Made by a program: the position numbers and the translations under genes. 64,000 bases of DNA, taken from the NCBI RefSeq assembly GCF_000829445.1, contig NZ_JXRQ01000030.1, forward strand, positions 62,001-126,000, in the 5' to 3' direction. This DNA is from Jeotgalibacillus alimentarius. Lineage in GTDB: Bacteria; Bacillota; Bacilli; Bacillales; Jeotgalibacillaceae. Below are positions 16,268-25,741 of this stretch, piece after piece. The notes under the pieces are model-generated. The model was not told the DNA's origin and ran no database searches. It was given only the letters and a program-made list of their open reading frames with translations. Numbering within the stretch: the stretch's first letter is position 1; each line of letters starts with the position of its first letter.

Positions 16268-16936
16268 ATGATGGAATTAAAACAGATCGAAAAATCATTT
16301 TCAGCTGGCGAAGTGTCTGAACAGGTGTTAAAAGGCGTGACACTGACCATCGAAAGCGGCAAACTGACTGCATTAACCGGTGTATCAGGCTCCGGGAAAA
16401 GCACACTGCTTTCAATTGCAGCAGGCCTGCAGTCCACGACTTCAGGCAGTGTGCTTTTTGACGGACGCGACCTGACCTCGCTCGATCAGGAAGAATTAAG
16501 AGCACTGCGCGCCGGATCATTCGGCTTTGTCTTTCAGTCATCGCACCTTGTTCCGTTTCTGACAGCCGCTGAACAGCTGGAACTTATGCTGAAAACCTCA
16601 GGCAGAAAGCTTTCTAAAAAGGCAGCCGCTGCTGAGATCAGCCGCGTACTCACCAGGGTGGGAATGGAACACCGACGGAACGCATACCCTGACACCATGT
16701 CAGGCGGTGAAAAACAGCGGATCGCGATTGCAAGGGCCCTGATTCACCAGCCAAAAATTGTCTTCGCTGACGAACCGACCGCTTCACTGGATTCGAAGCG
16801 GTCACACGACATCATGAAACTGTTAAAGGATATAACAACAGACACCGGGACAGCTGTTCTAATGGTGACGCACGACGAGGAAATGCTTGGTTATGCGGAT
16901 CGTGTCGTGGAGATGCGGGATGGGTTGATCGGGTAA
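16268..16936 (+). CDS. hrtA: Heme exporter ATPase HrtA
   Basis: 222 residues. Walker A GVSGSGKSTLL, Q-loop FVFQSSHLVP, ABC signature MSGGEKQRIAIARAL, Walker B IVFADEPTASLD, H-loop MVTHDEE. The SSHLVP block after the Q-loop is characteristic of the HrtA/LolD-like branch. The gene begins 2 nt after the hrtB stop and shares its transcript. It energises HrtB for heme export. Confidence 0.93.
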   Translation: MMELKQIEKSFSAGEVSEQVLKGVTLTIESGKLTALTGVSGSGKSTLLSIAAGLQSTTSGSVLFDGRDLTSLDQEELRALRAGSFGFVFQSSHLVPFLTAAEQLELMLKTSGRKLSKKAAAAEISRVLTRVGMEHRRNAYPDTMSGGEKQRIAIARALIHQPKIVFADEPTASLDSKRSHDIMKLLKDITTDTGTAVLMVTHDEEMLGYADRVVEMRDGLIG

Positions 16937-16951
16937 TTTGCACTGCCTCCC

Positions 16952-16990
16952 CGGAGGTTAAAGTGTCCTCCCTTGACACTTTAACCTCCG
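16952..16990. repeat. REP-like palindromic repeat, copy 4
   Basis: Perfect 16-bp arms CGGAGGTTAAAGTGTC / GACACTTTAACCTCCG, 7-nt loop. It shares the GGAGGTTAA core with copy 1 but lacks the outer GGGAC. It lies just after hrtA and may double as its terminator. Confidence 0.7.
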
Positions 16991-17014
16991 CTTTAATTTG
17001 GTCGTTTACCCATT

Positions 17015-17518
17015 TTAAAGCTTCATCTCATTCATCCGCTGCTCGTAATAGCCCAGCACATAGCAGTCATATACCTCTGCCAGCTTTACCACCAGCCTCG
17101 CACCATCCGGCATTGATTCCCATCCGTTATCTGCCTGTTCATCTAAAGCCCGCTTCATTGCCGATAAAACCTCTTGATCAAAAGGCCTGTTATGTAAAAG
17201 AGAACTTGCAAGCGCACTGTTAATAAAGTCGTACACTTCAGCACGTCTCTGTGCTTCATCGAGCAGATTAACAACGTCACATCCCAGTGCTGAAAGTGCC
17301 CCCTGTCTCAGGATCTCGGCCTCTTTTGCATGAAGAGAAATGCTGCCTTCATCAACTTCTGTAAACAGGAAGCGCTTATAATCAATTGGTTCAAAGTCAA
17401 TATTGTGCCCAAATCCCCCATACATCCTGGTCATATCATGATACATCCACAGAATTTGCTTGATCGTATTCCGGCACTCGTCAAAGTGATCCCATGTCAG
17501 GATGAAAGAATTGTTCAT
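17015..17518 (-). CDS. Hypothetical cytosolic protein, 167 aa
   Basis: Started at ATG 17518, which has AGGAGG 9 nt upstream (the frame is open to 17557 without a site). Helical and acidic, no membrane segment. Notable blocks are FILTWDHFDECRNTIKQIL at the N-terminus and DGARLVVKLAEVYDCYVLGYY at the C-terminus. No family recognised and no operon partner; it converges with hrtA. Confidence 0.65.
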   Translation of the reverse strand: MNNSFILTWDHFDECRNTIKQILWMYHDMTRMYGGFGHNIDFEPIDYKRFLFTEVDEGSISLHAKEAEILRQGALSALGCDVVNLLDEAQRRAEVYDFINSALASSLLHNRPFDQEVLSAMKRALDEQADNGWESMPDGARLVVKLAEVYDCYVLGYYEQRMNEMKL

Positions 17519-17716
17519 CTCACCTATCCTCCTAAAACATTTTTTACCATTATACAATACAGTGCGGATTCCAGCCTGATATTAACCCCATCCCCTTGCA
17601 CTTTCACCCAAATCCTATTAAAGTATATAAAGACCAAAGTCAAGTGTAACCAGTCATTGGTGTGAAAATATATTATTTCGGGAACGTGTTTTCCTTTATA
17701 GAAAGGGTTCAGATAT

Positions 17717-18721
17717 ATGTTGAAAGATAACTTTTGGCAGGAGTTACCGCGGCCGTTTTTTGTGCTTGCGCCGATGGAAGCGGTGACGGATGTCGTGTTT
17801 CGTCATGTTGTCAGTGAAGCAGCGAGACCGGATGTGTTTTTTACGGAGTTTACGAATTCTGAGAGCTACTGTCACCCGCGCGGTAAAGACAGCGTAAAGG
17901 GACGGCTTACCTTTACTGAAGATGAGCAGCCGATCGTCGCGCATATCTGGGGCGATAAGCCGGAGTATTTCCGTCAGATGAGCATCGGGATGGCTGAAAT
18001 GGGCTACCGCGGTGTGGATATTAACATGGGCTGCCCAGTGCAGAACGTTGCAGCAAACGGAAAAGGGTCAGGGCTGATCCGCCATCCGGAGACTGCAGCT
18101 GCCATTATCCAGGCAGCAAAAGCGGGAGGCCTTCCCGTCAGCGTGAAGACCCGCCTTGGCTACACGCATGTGGATGAGTGGCATGACTGGCTGAAGCATG
18201 TTCTTGAGCAGGATATTGCCAACCTTTCGATTCACCTGCGTACGAAAAAAGAGATGAGTAACGTGCCTGCGCACTGGGAGCTGATCCCTGAGATCAAAAA
18301 GCTGCGCGATGAGATTGCACCGCACACGCTGCTTACGATTAACGGTGATATCGAGGACCGCCAGATGGGCCTTGAGCTTGCTGAGAAGTACGGAATTGAC
18401 GGTGTCATGATCGGACGCGGTATTTTCCATAATCCATTCGCATTTGAAAAAGAAAAGAAAGAGCATACAAGCGAGGAACTGCTTGATCTGCTTCGTCTGC
18501 AGCTTGACCTGCATGATAAGTATTCAAGAGAGCTTGAGCCGCGTGCCTTCAAGCCGCTCCGCCGATTCTTCAAGATCTACGTCCGCGGATTCCGTGGAGC
18601 AAGTGAACTGAGAAATCGCCTGATGGAGACAGAAACAACAGATGAAGTACGTGATCTGCTGAATGAGTTCATGGAGCAAAATGGTGTGAATGAAGAGCAG
18701 GGATTTTCAGTTTCTAAATAA
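17717..18721 (+). CDS. tRNA-dihydrouridine synthase (YfjN-like)
   Basis: 334 residues, FMN-binding TIM barrel. Signature blocks: [19 protein letters not shown] at the N-terminus, the catalytic cysteine loop [28 protein letters not shown], and the flavin phosphate site [11 protein letters not shown]. It reduces specific uridines in tRNA D-loops using NADPH. The closest remembered relative is B. subtilis YfjN. It is monocistronic with a strong terminator. Confidence 0.93.
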   Translation: MLKDNFWQELPRPFFVLAPMEAVTDVVFRHVVSEAARPDVFFTEFTNSESYCHPRGKDSVKGRLTFTEDEQPIVAHIWGDKPEYFRQMSIGMAEMGYRGVDINMGCPVQNVAANGKGSGLIRHPETAAAIIQAAKAGGLPVSVKTRLGYTHVDEWHDWLKHVLEQDIANLSIHLRTKKEMSNVPAHWELIPEIKKLRDEIAPHTLLTINGDIEDRQMGLELAEKYGIDGVMIGRGIFHNPFAFEKEKKEHTSEELLDLLRLQLDLHDKYSRELEPRAFKPLRRFFKIYVRGFRGASELRNRLMETETTDEVRDLLNEFMEQNGVNEEQGFSVSK

Positions 18722-18725
18722 GTGA

Positions 18726-18758
18726 AGCGCAGTCTGGGACCCAGCCTGCGCTTTTTTT
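18726..18758 (+). terminator. Intrinsic terminator
   Basis: Stem AGCGCAG / CTGCGCT followed by a run of seven T, right after the dihydrouridine synthase stop. Confidence 0.85.
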
Positions 18759-20196
18759 AACGTTTCTCTTTCAAAAAATCCTTTACTCTCTCAACTGAGC
18801 CCCCTCTGTCATACCTGCTGTACAGCTGATCTGCAAGCCTGATCGAATCCCCAAAAAAGAACCGTTCATATAATTGCTGCCTTGAACCAAAGGCACTCAT
18901 CGATAGATCCCATGCAAGCCGGAACAATTTAACCCTTTCATATCCATCCTGACAGACGGACTGTAAATGATGATTCAACAGCTCTTTTTGGTCTGACGCA
19001 AAATCCTTTTCAGAAGGAATGGCGACCAGTCCGCTTGCACTCATCAGCTGAATGATTTCGATAAAGCGAGGGTAGATACGCGGGTAATAATTCACCGCAG
19101 CCAGAAGCGGGTTCGGATCAGGCGTCATCGTGCCCCACTGGTTGATTTTTGCATTTCGCTCTGATTCGTGTAAGAAGCCCTTCATTGCTTCAAGCGCGAT
19201 AGCCACTTCTGAAAACTTTTCCCTGACATGCTGGTATTCACTGATATTTATACTGTTAATGATTAATTGAATTGTTCCGGTAATAAACTCCGATTTAACC
19301 ACGCTTTTTGACACAACCTGGTGCGCCGTCTGTTCAAACATATTACTTTGGCTGTATAAAAGATTTTTTACAAAAGAACTTCCATGCAAAAACACTCGCT
19401 CCCACGGAACAAGCACATTGTCAAACACAACAATTGCGTCCATTTCGTCATACCTTGAACCTAACGGATGGTCGTAAGAGGCATCTTTATAGGCAAAAGA
19501 TTCACGGCATATAAAAGATAACCCCGACGTATCACACGGGATTGCAAACGCGTAAGCAAAAGCTTCATCATCCACGTTTGACGGCACCGGATAGACCAGA
19601 ATTTCATCTGTCATGCCAGCCTGAGTGGCTAGGATCCGCGACCCATGAATGACAATGCCGTCTTCTGTTTTTCTGACCATCCGTGCTGCAATCTGTTCAC
19701 CTTCTGCTTCCTGTCTGCCACGGTTATTCTGAGGACTGACAAATACGTGTGTTAACGATAGATCATGTTCCTTTACGTATTGATAGTAATCCCTGATGTT
19801 TGCTGCACACTTTTCGTCTTCAGCAGTAAAAAGCTCTGCTGAAGCATTTAACACCATCAGAATTGTATTCATGTAGTCCGGAGATCTCCCCATCATCCCG
19901 GCATGGCTCCTCGCCCATTCCTGTATCATCAGCCTTCTTTTCTCTAGATCTTCTTTAGTTTTTGGTTCTAAAAAAGACACTCCTATACGGTTTCCTGACT
20001 CTGTAGAGACAAACGTCATTATCTCCTGTAGTTCCGGCTGATGCTGAAGGTCATACAGCTTCGCCTGGCTTGCAATCACCCCTTTAAAGGCTTCATGCTC
20101 TGAGATATTACCGGTAACCCGGCTTCCGTCGAGCCATATATTCGTTTTCAGCTGATCAATCCGGCTGACATACTGCTTCCCCGTTGAGATACCCAT
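18757..20196 (-). CDS. HpaB-family flavin-dependent aromatic monooxygenase
   Basis: 479 residues, full length for the large component of 4-hydroxyphenylacetate 3-monooxygenase. Recognisable blocks: GKQYVSRIDQLK at the start, the RSPDYMN region, THVFVSPQNNRGR, an HGSRILATQAGMTDEI stretch over the active site, and the FDNVLVPWERVFLHG block of the acyl-CoA-dehydrogenase-like fold. It needs FADH2 from a separate reductase, and none is adjacent. AAAGGAG precedes ATG 20196. The substrate (hydroxyphenylacetate or another phenol) is inferred from family. Confidence 0.88.
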   Translation of the reverse strand: MGISTGKQYVSRIDQLKTNIWLDGSRVTGNISEHEAFKGVIASQAKLYDLQHQPELQEIMTFVSTESGNRIGVSFLEPKTKEDLEKRRLMIQEWARSHAGMMGRSPDYMNTILMVLNASAELFTAEDEKCAANIRDYYQYVKEHDLSLTHVFVSPQNNRGRQEAEGEQIAARMVRKTEDGIVIHGSRILATQAGMTDEILVYPVPSNVDDEAFAYAFAIPCDTSGLSFICRESFAYKDASYDHPLGSRYDEMDAIVVFDNVLVPWERVFLHGSSFVKNLLYSQSNMFEQTAHQVVSKSVVKSEFITGTIQLIINSINISEYQHVREKFSEVAIALEAMKGFLHESERNAKINQWGTMTPDPNPLLAAVNYYPRIYPRFIEIIQLMSASGLVAIPSEKDFASDQKELLNHHLQSVCQDGYERVKLFRLAWDLSMSAFGSRQQLYERFFFGDSIRLADQLYSRYDRGGSVERVKDFLKEKR

Positions 20197-20378
20197 TAGG
20201 ACGCACTCCTTTTTTGTGAAAAGTTTCTTTATTATAAGTATGAATTCAAATAATTTTGGTGTGTCAGGACAGGAGATCAGCCTGTTAAGCAGTGTTTTGA
20301 GAAGTCACAAAATTGTTACAGCTTATTGCAATCGCTTTAAATCGTGTTGACATCAGGTCCAATACCGTTTAAAGTGAT

Positions 20379-20397
20379 GATAATGATAATTGTTATC
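20379..20397. promoter_or_regulatory. Fur box
   Basis: GATAATGATAATTGTTATC agrees with the 19-bp Fur consensus GATAATGATAATCATTATC at 17 positions. It lies 31 bp before the siderophore-binding lipoprotein start, where Fur-Fe would block transcription of the transporter operon. Confidence 0.88.
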
Positions 20398-20428
20398 AAT
20401 TAAAAAACTGAAAGAAGGAATTAAATCA

Positions 20429-21508
20429 ATGGGTATGAAAAGAAAGTCTTCTATATTTACATTATCAATGTCAACCATGCTGATGCTTGCACTCGCAGGA
20501 TGTGCAGATGATTCATCAACTGAAGATAACGGCGCATCAGAAGATACAAATACAGAATCAACTGAAACGGCTGACACTGAGGCATCCTCTTCAGAGTATC
20601 CGATCGTCATTGAGCATGCTTTAGGTGAAGCTACGATTGAAGAAAAGCCTGAGCGGATTGCTGCTATTGCGTGGTCTAACCATGATGTCCCACTTGCACT
20701 TGGCGTCATGCCGGTTGGATTATCTGCTGCAAACTACGGCGTACAGGACGATAGCGGGATCCTGCCATGGACTGCTGAAGCAATTGAAGAAATCGGTGGA
20801 GAAGAACCTGTTCTTTTCCAGGATACAGACGGCATTGACTTTGAAGCAGTTGCTGACGTTGATCCTGATGTGATTCTTGCTACATATTCAGGTCTGACGC
20901 AGGAAGAGTACGATACATTAAGCCAGATCGCTCCTGTCGTTGCATACCAGGACGCACCATGGGTTTCATCATGGCGTGAGCAGGTAACATATAATTCAAT
21001 GGCAATGGGGATGGCTGAAGAAGGTGAACAGCTGATCGCTGATACAGAGCAGCTGATTGCTGATAAAGTAGCAGAATATCCAGAATTCGAAGGGACAACA
21101 GCTGCCTTCTTAAGTGTGAATGCTGCTGACCTTTCTTCATTCTTTGTGTATTCACCTGAAGACCCGCGTGGTGCTTTCCTTGGTGAGATCGGCATGGAAT
21201 ATCCCGACAGCCTGTTGAACGAATTCACAGATCCAGGTGCATTCTACATTGAAGCAAGTGCTGAAAATGCAGATATGCTGAATGATGCTGATGTCCTTGT
21301 TTCTTACGGAGATGAGAATACATTGGAAGCCATGCAAAATGATCCGATTCTTGGACAGGTGCCGGCCATCGAAAGAGGGTCTGTTGTCATCATCGGAGAT
21401 AACACACCACTTGCAGCATCAGGAACACCAAGTACACTATCAATTGAATACACAATTGATGAGTACCTATCTCTTATGTCAGAAGCTGTAAGCAAGCTAG
21501 AGCAGTAA
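20429..21508 (+). CDS. Ferric-siderophore-binding lipoprotein
   Basis: 359 residues from ATG 20429 (AAGGAA 8 nt upstream). Lipoprotein signal with lipobox LALAGC, an acidic Ser/Thr/Glu linker, then a type III periplasmic-binding fold: PERIAAIAWSNHDVPLALGVMPVG, ADVDPDVILATYSGLTQEEYDTL, and the C-terminal long-helix region. This is the capture subunit of a Fur-regulated iron-siderophore importer; the gene order binding protein-permease-permease-ATPase follows. The siderophore cannot be identified by sequence; catecholate, hydroxamate and citrate types are all possible. Confidence 0.92.
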   Translation: MGMKRKSSIFTLSMSTMLMLALAGCADDSSTEDNGASEDTNTESTETADTEASSSEYPIVIEHALGEATIEEKPERIAAIAWSNHDVPLALGVMPVGLSAANYGVQDDSGILPWTAEAIEEIGGEEPVLFQDTDGIDFEAVADVDPDVILATYSGLTQEEYDTLSQIAPVVAYQDAPWVSSWREQVTYNSMAMGMAEEGEQLIADTEQLIADKVAEYPEFEGTTAAFLSVNAADLSSFFVYSPEDPRGAFLGEIGMEYPDSLLNEFTDPGAFYIEASAENADMLNDADVLVSYGDENTLEAMQNDPILGQVPAIERGSVVIIGDNTPLAASGTPSTLSIEYTIDEYLSLMSEAVSKLEQ

Positions 21509-21509
21509 A

Positions 21510-22544
21510 ATGAGTGATCTTTCCGTTACAGCACAGAAGCAGTGGCATTTGCCAAAGCATTTCTTTAAGCTGCTGGTGATCTCTCTGATCCTGTTAGCGG
21601 TATGTATATTTGCTTCACTTGCATTCGGGTCACGGGCACTGGCAATGAATGATATTATTACTGGTCTATTCAATGCCGATGTCCAGACTCATGAAGCAAA
21701 TGTTGTACGGCAGAGAATTGCAAGAACAGTATTCGGCTTTATGTGCGGCGCAGCACTTGGGGTATCCGGGGCACTATTACAATCCGTCACCCGGAACCCG
21801 ATTGCTGACCCGAGTATTCTCGGCGTAAATACCGGAGCTGCATTGTTTGTCGTCTGCGGCATTGCATTTTTTAATATTAACAGTTCAGCACAGTTTATCG
21901 TTTTTGCCCTGGCAGGTGCTATATTGACTGCGATTTTTGTATACGGAATTGGTGCAATGGGTCGTGGCGGTGCCACGCCCCTTAAGCTCGTTTTAGCGGG
22001 AGCTGCAACAAGTGCTGCATTATCATCACTCGTCATGGCTGTGATGATTCCCCGTTCAAGCGTCATGGACCAATTCAGATTCTGGCAGGTAGGCAGTGTG
22101 GGAGCCGGCACGTGGGATTCAGTCATGATCTTCATTCCTTTTCTGGTGATTGGTCTCGTTATTGCTGTTGTCACAGCACCTGCTTTGAATGCGCTGGCAT
22201 TAGGTGATGAAGCTGCTAAAGGACTTGGTGTGAAGACAGGAACGCTCAGACTGATTGCTGCGCTTGGCGGCGTCATGTTGTGCGGGGTAACAACTGCACT
22301 GGCCGGACCAATCGGTTTTATCGGTCTTCTCGCGCCTCATCTGATCAGGCTGATGATTGGCCCGGATCTGCGTTTTATGATTCCGATGTCAGCTATCTCA
22401 GGTGCAATTATTCTGAGCATTTCAGACGTTGCGGGGCGTGTACTTGGAAGTCCGGGAGAGCTTGAAGTCGGGGTTGTCACAGCCTTTGTCGGAGCTCCTG
22501 TGTTAATTCTGATTACAATGAAAGCGAAAATGCGTGCGTTATGA
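21510..22544 (+). CDS. FecCD-family iron-siderophore permease 1
   Basis: 344 residues, about nine or ten membrane helices. FecCD signatures: ARTVFGFMCGAALGVSGALLQSVTRNPIADPSILGVNTGA, GGATPLKLVLAGAA, and the ATPase-coupling loop GPIGFIGLLAPHLIRL. It starts 1 nt after the binding-protein stop and its end overlaps the next permease by 4 nt, so it is tightly coupled. It pairs with the following permease to form the membrane channel. Confidence 0.93.
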   Translation: MSDLSVTAQKQWHLPKHFFKLLVISLILLAVCIFASLAFGSRALAMNDIITGLFNADVQTHEANVVRQRIARTVFGFMCGAALGVSGALLQSVTRNPIADPSILGVNTGAALFVVCGIAFFNINSSAQFIVFALAGAILTAIFVYGIGAMGRGGATPLKLVLAGAATSAALSSLVMAVMIPRSSVMDQFRFWQVGSVGAGTWDSVMIFIPFLVIGLVIAVVTAPALNALALGDEAAKGLGVKTGTLRLIAALGGVMLCGVTTALAGPIGFIGLLAPHLIRLMIGPDLRFMIPMSAISGAIILSISDVAGRVLGSPGELEVGVVTAFVGAPVLILITMKAKMRAL

Positions 22545-23575
22545 TGATAAACGAATTGATTTACCCTATAAAGTCAGGAAGAATAAAAAGACAGCGCAGA
22601 TTTCTTACTGTGACGATCATTCTGGCCGTCCTTTCCCTTGTACTGGCAGGCGCGATGCTGATGCTCGGTAATACAATCTATCCGGTCTCAGACGTGATTG
22701 GCGTATTAATGGGTGAGGATGTCAGCGGGGCATCTTTTGCCGTCGGAACAATCAGGCTGCCCAGAATGATTGCCGGTGTATTTGCGGGATTCGCATTTGG
22801 TGTAGCTGGTCATGTGTTCCAGACCATGCTCAGAAATCCACTGGCTAATCCAAATGTCATCGGGATTACAGCAGGATCCAGTGCGGCTGCCGTCTTCAGT
22901 ATCATTGTGCTGCAGGCAAGCAGTACGTTTGTATCTGTATCCTCTATTATTGGCGGTCTTGTGACTGTACTGGTTATTTTCACGCTGTCGAGAAGTACTT
23001 CATTTTCGATTGGAAGGTTAATTCTTGTCGGGATCGGGATTCAGGCGATGCTCAATGCAGTCGTCTCCTACCTGCTGCTGATCGGACAGGAAAATGATAT
23101 TCCGACTGCGATGAGATGGTTAACAGGAAGTCTGAACGGTGCTACAACAGAAGGCTTATATCCATTGATTATAACGGTTCTTATCTTTTCACCGATTATC
23201 CTTGCCCTCGGCAGACGTCTTGATATGCTTGAGCTTGGTGAACAGGCCGCAACATCACTTGGGATTAATACGAGTCAGACAAGGTTTTTACTTGTTGTCA
23301 GCTCTGTTATGATTATTGCTTTAGCAACAGCTGCTACAGGTCCAATTGCCTTTATTGCCTTTTTATCCGGACCGATTGCTAAAAGACTTGTCGGTGTAGG
23401 ATTTTCAGGAACGATTCCGGCAGGCCTTGTTGGGATTATTCTGGTGCTGGCTTCTGATCTGATCGGTCAGTTCGCCTTTACTGCACGATACCCTGTAGGT
23501 GTTATTACAGGCATTATCGGTGCACCTTACCTGATTTACCTGCTGATCAGAATGAATCAAAAAGGAGACTTATAA
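22541..23575 (+). CDS. FecCD-family iron-siderophore permease 2
   Basis: 344 residues. It has the same family blocks as its partner: RLPRMIAGVFAGFAFGVAGHVFQTMLRNPLANPNVIGITAGSS, LGINTSQTRFLLVV, and GPIAFIAFLSGPIAKRL as the coupling region. The start overlaps the upstream stop by 4 nt and its stop TAA overlaps the ATPase start by 1 nt. It is the second half of the permease heterodimer. Confidence 0.93.
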   Translation: MMINELIYPIKSGRIKRQRRFLTVTIILAVLSLVLAGAMLMLGNTIYPVSDVIGVLMGEDVSGASFAVGTIRLPRMIAGVFAGFAFGVAGHVFQTMLRNPLANPNVIGITAGSSAAAVFSIIVLQASSTFVSVSSIIGGLVTVLVIFTLSRSTSFSIGRLILVGIGIQAMLNAVVSYLLLIGQENDIPTAMRWLTGSLNGATTEGLYPLIITVLIFSPIILALGRRLDMLELGEQAATSLGINTSQTRFLLVVSSVMIIALATAATGPIAFIAFLSGPIAKRLVGVGFSGTIPAGLVGIILVLASDLIGQFAFTARYPVGVITGIIGAPYLIYLLIRMNQKGDL

Positions 23576-24390
23576 TGAAACAGACACATACTTTCCGTGC
23601 TGACAGTCTGATTGCCGGATATGATCAAACACCTATTCTCCATAACATTGATGTCACGATTCCGAGTAATGAAATCAGTATTATTATCGGTGCGAACGGC
23701 TGCGGGAAGTCTACCCTGCTGAAGACCATGGCGAGGCTGATCAAGCCGACAGCCGGTGAAGTCACAATTGGCGGGACACCTATCCAGAAGATCCCGCCGA
23801 AAAAGCTGGCGCGCGTGCTTGGACTGCTGCCCCAGACACCGATCGTACCTGAAGGCATTACTGTGACCGACCTGGTCGGCCGCGGCCGCTTCCCCCACCA
23901 GTCATTTATGAAAGGCTGGAGTCAAAAGGATTATGAAGCTGTCAGCGAGGCAATGGATATCATGAATATCACTGAATTCGCTGACCGCCATATTGATGAA
24001 CTCTCAGGCGGCCAGCGACAGCGTGTCTGGATCGCCATGGCGCTTGCCCAGCAGACTGATATTCTGTTTCTTGATGAACCGACCACTTACCTTGATATTA
24101 CCTATCAGGTTGAGATCCTTGATCTGCTCACTGACCTCAACCGTAAATACGGTACAACAATTGTGATGGTCCTGCACGATATCAATCTATCTGCCCGTTA
24201 TGCAGACCATATCTTTGCCCTGCGTGAAGGAAAACTGATTGCAGAAGGACATCCATCAAAGATCATCACAAGTCCGCTGATCGAAGACATCTTCGGATTG
24301 AAGTGCTCAGTCATGAAAGATCCGATTTCAGGCTCGCCTTTTGTGGTGCCGATCGGGAGACATCATAATAAAGTGAGGAAGCACTCCTGA
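23575..24390 (+). CDS. Iron-siderophore ABC transporter ATPase (FepC-type)
   Basis: 271 residues. Walker A GANGCGKSTLLKTM, signature LSGGQRQRVWIAMALAQ, Walker B ILFLDEPTTYLD, H-loop MVLHDINL. The ending DPISGSPFVVPIGRHH is typical of siderophore-import ATPases in bacilli. It is the last gene of the Fur-box operon and is followed by a terminator. Confidence 0.94.
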   Translation: MKQTHTFRADSLIAGYDQTPILHNIDVTIPSNEISIIIGANGCGKSTLLKTMARLIKPTAGEVTIGGTPIQKIPPKKLARVLGLLPQTPIVPEGITVTDLVGRGRFPHQSFMKGWSQKDYEAVSEAMDIMNITEFADRHIDELSGGQRQRVWIAMALAQQTDILFLDEPTTYLDITYQVEILDLLTDLNRKYGTTIVMVLHDINLSARYADHIFALREGKLIAEGHPSKIITSPLIEDIFGLKCSVMKDPISGSPFVVPIGRHHNKVRKHS

Positions 24391-24395
24391 TTGTG

Positions 24396-24424
24396 AACCG
24401 CAGAGGATTTCTGCGGTTTTTTTG
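24396..24424 (+). terminator. Intrinsic terminator of the siderophore operon
   Basis: Stem AACCGCAG / CTGCGGTT with a 7-nt loop and a T-run. The next ~185 bases to 24610 show no gene or site that I can support. Confidence 0.85.
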
Positions 24425-24610
24425 TGCAGTTTGCCGTTTGGGGGATAGCCGGACTCAGTGTTTGAGGGCTGAAGGAATAGCAGAGTGTGCTGAGGGGAAT
24501 GTCAGCCGGGATGAAGGAAAAACATTGCGTGCTGATGGAATTAGTACCACGCGCCATTGAGCTGACACCCTCATCATGGCAAATTTTTCATACATAGGGA
24601 CCCGGATCTA

Positions 24611-24859
24611 TCATAGCCTGTCATGATCTTTTTTGTCGATATGAAGCATATTATCCTTCACCATATTGATAGAAACCCCAACAATCACCAGAATTACACC
24701 CCCTACCACAAAGACATAACTTCTTACTGTTCTTTCCATGAGTATTCTTTCAAAATCTGAAGAAGACGCAGAAAATGCCCATGTCTGTGTCCATCCATAT
24801 GTAATAAATACAAGACCAAGCAGGAAAGTGATCATACTGATCCATCTCAAATTTTTCAT
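24611..24859 (-). CDS. Two-helix membrane protein, 82 aa
   Basis: Helices at about 8-25 and 48-67, with a Trp/Ser-rich outer loop and a basic tail (MVKDNMLHIDKKDHDRL). GAGGTGA sits 4 nt before ATG 24859. No family recognised. It lies downstream of another small membrane protein and an XRE regulator, probably the same transcript. Confidence 0.65.
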   Translation of the reverse strand: MKNLRWISMITFLLGLVFITYGWTQTWAFSASSSDFERILMERTVRSYVFVVGGVILVIVGVSINMVKDNMLHIDKKDHDRL

Positions 24860-24893
24860 GATTCACCTCAATTAGATATGTAAGCTCTCACAC

Positions 24894-25286
24894 TCATCTG
24901 TATTTTCTTGCATAGACTAATGCTGTCAGCGGCTGAACGACAAAGGTCAGGCCGACGACAATAAGCAGTGGATAGTTTGTAATCTGATTAAGATCTCCAA
25001 CACCTTCTGATACAAATAGAACAATTCCTGATAACATCATGAGTACATAATAACCAATTTTGGCACTTTGAGATTCAATATGCTGATCTAATTCATCCTT
25101 CTGTTCTTTTCCTAAAAAATCACCCCAGGTCAGGGAATTCAACAGATAGGATAAAGCTATAAAACTGAAAAGAAGACTCGATCCGCTCACATACCCTTCA
25201 TTTAGAAAAACGTATAATGAACGGCCTGCAATGACTAAAAAGAGCACAAGTGAAATATATACAGCAGGTTTCTTTGCACTTAGCAT
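24894..25286 (-). CDS. Four-helix membrane protein, 130 aa
   Basis: Four predicted membrane segments (about 9-27, 35-52, 73-90, 102-122). The acidic/polar loop LGKEQKDELDQHIESQSAKIGYY is the hallmark of the small DUF2178/DUF3796-like proteins usually encoded next to 64-residue XRE regulators. The regulator is indeed immediately upstream (24 nt). Function unknown; possibly a signal or immunity-type membrane protein controlled by that repressor. Confidence 0.65.
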   Translation of the reverse strand: MLSAKKPAVYISLVLFLVIAGRSLYVFLNEGYVSGSSLLFSFIALSYLLNSLTWGDFLGKEQKDELDQHIESQSAKIGYYVLMMLSGIVLFVSEGVGDLNQITNYPLLIVVGLTFVVQPLTALVYARKYR

Positions 25287-25310
25287 CCCATATCACCTCT
25301 TCCATTTTTA

Positions 25311-25505
25311 TTATTCTTTAAACACAAACAACTGATCTACAGTGGTCTCCAGATTTTTTGATAATTTAAAAGCCAGTGCCAGTGTGGGATCATATTTATC
25401 ATTTTCGATCGCATTAATTGTCTGCCTCGATACACCACACCTCACAGCAAGCTCTTCCTGAGAGATTTTCATTTGCTTTCTTATATCTCTGATTTGATTT
25501 TGCAC
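25311..25505 (-). CDS. Small XRE-family repressor (YozG-type)
   Basis: 64 residues from GTG 25505, preceded by AGAGGCGG; the frame is open to a TTG at 25523, but 64 residues is the usual family length. Helix-turn-helix: ISQEELAVRCGVSRQTINAIENDKYDPTL, followed by the short C-terminal ETTVDQLFVFKE. It leads a unit with one or two small membrane proteins. A TTGACA-N17-TATGCT promoter and two 20-bp direct repeats lie just upstream, so autoregulation is likely. Confidence 0.88.
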   Translation of the reverse strand: MQNQIRDIRKQMKISQEELAVRCGVSRQTINAIENDKYDPTLALAFKLSKNLETTVDQLFVFKE

Positions 25506-25526
25506 TGCTTGACCGCCTCTCAAAAA

Positions 25527-25592
25527 GTCAAAAACTTTTTACATTTTGAGCATAAAATAGTCACTATAAAATGTCAAATAGTTTTTACATTT
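25527..25592 (-). promoter_or_regulatory. Promoter with paired direct repeats (candidate XRE operator)
   Basis: GTCAAAAACTTTTTACATTT (25527-25546) and GTCAAATAGTTTTTACATTT (25573-25592) agree at 18 of 20 positions. On the minus strand the distal repeat supplies the -35 TTGACA (25572-25577), 17 nt from the -10 TATGCT (25549-25554). The proximal repeat lies just downstream of the -10. Occupancy of both would block initiation. Confidence 0.65.
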
Positions 25593-25741
25593 ACCAAAAG
25601 AATCCCTTCACACAATCTTCATACCTGAACAGAAAATAACTGAACACCTGCAACCCGGAAAACGGCTAATCCGTATAATTGCTATAAAGGCTGAAAACAC
25701 AGCCGTTTTATTCCAGCCTGCTATAAAATGGAGGATGACAC

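Noticed and set aside
17650-17690. Possible SigB promoter before the dihydrouridine synthase
   Set aside because: GTGTGA...GGGAAC only loosely fits the sigma-B consensus.
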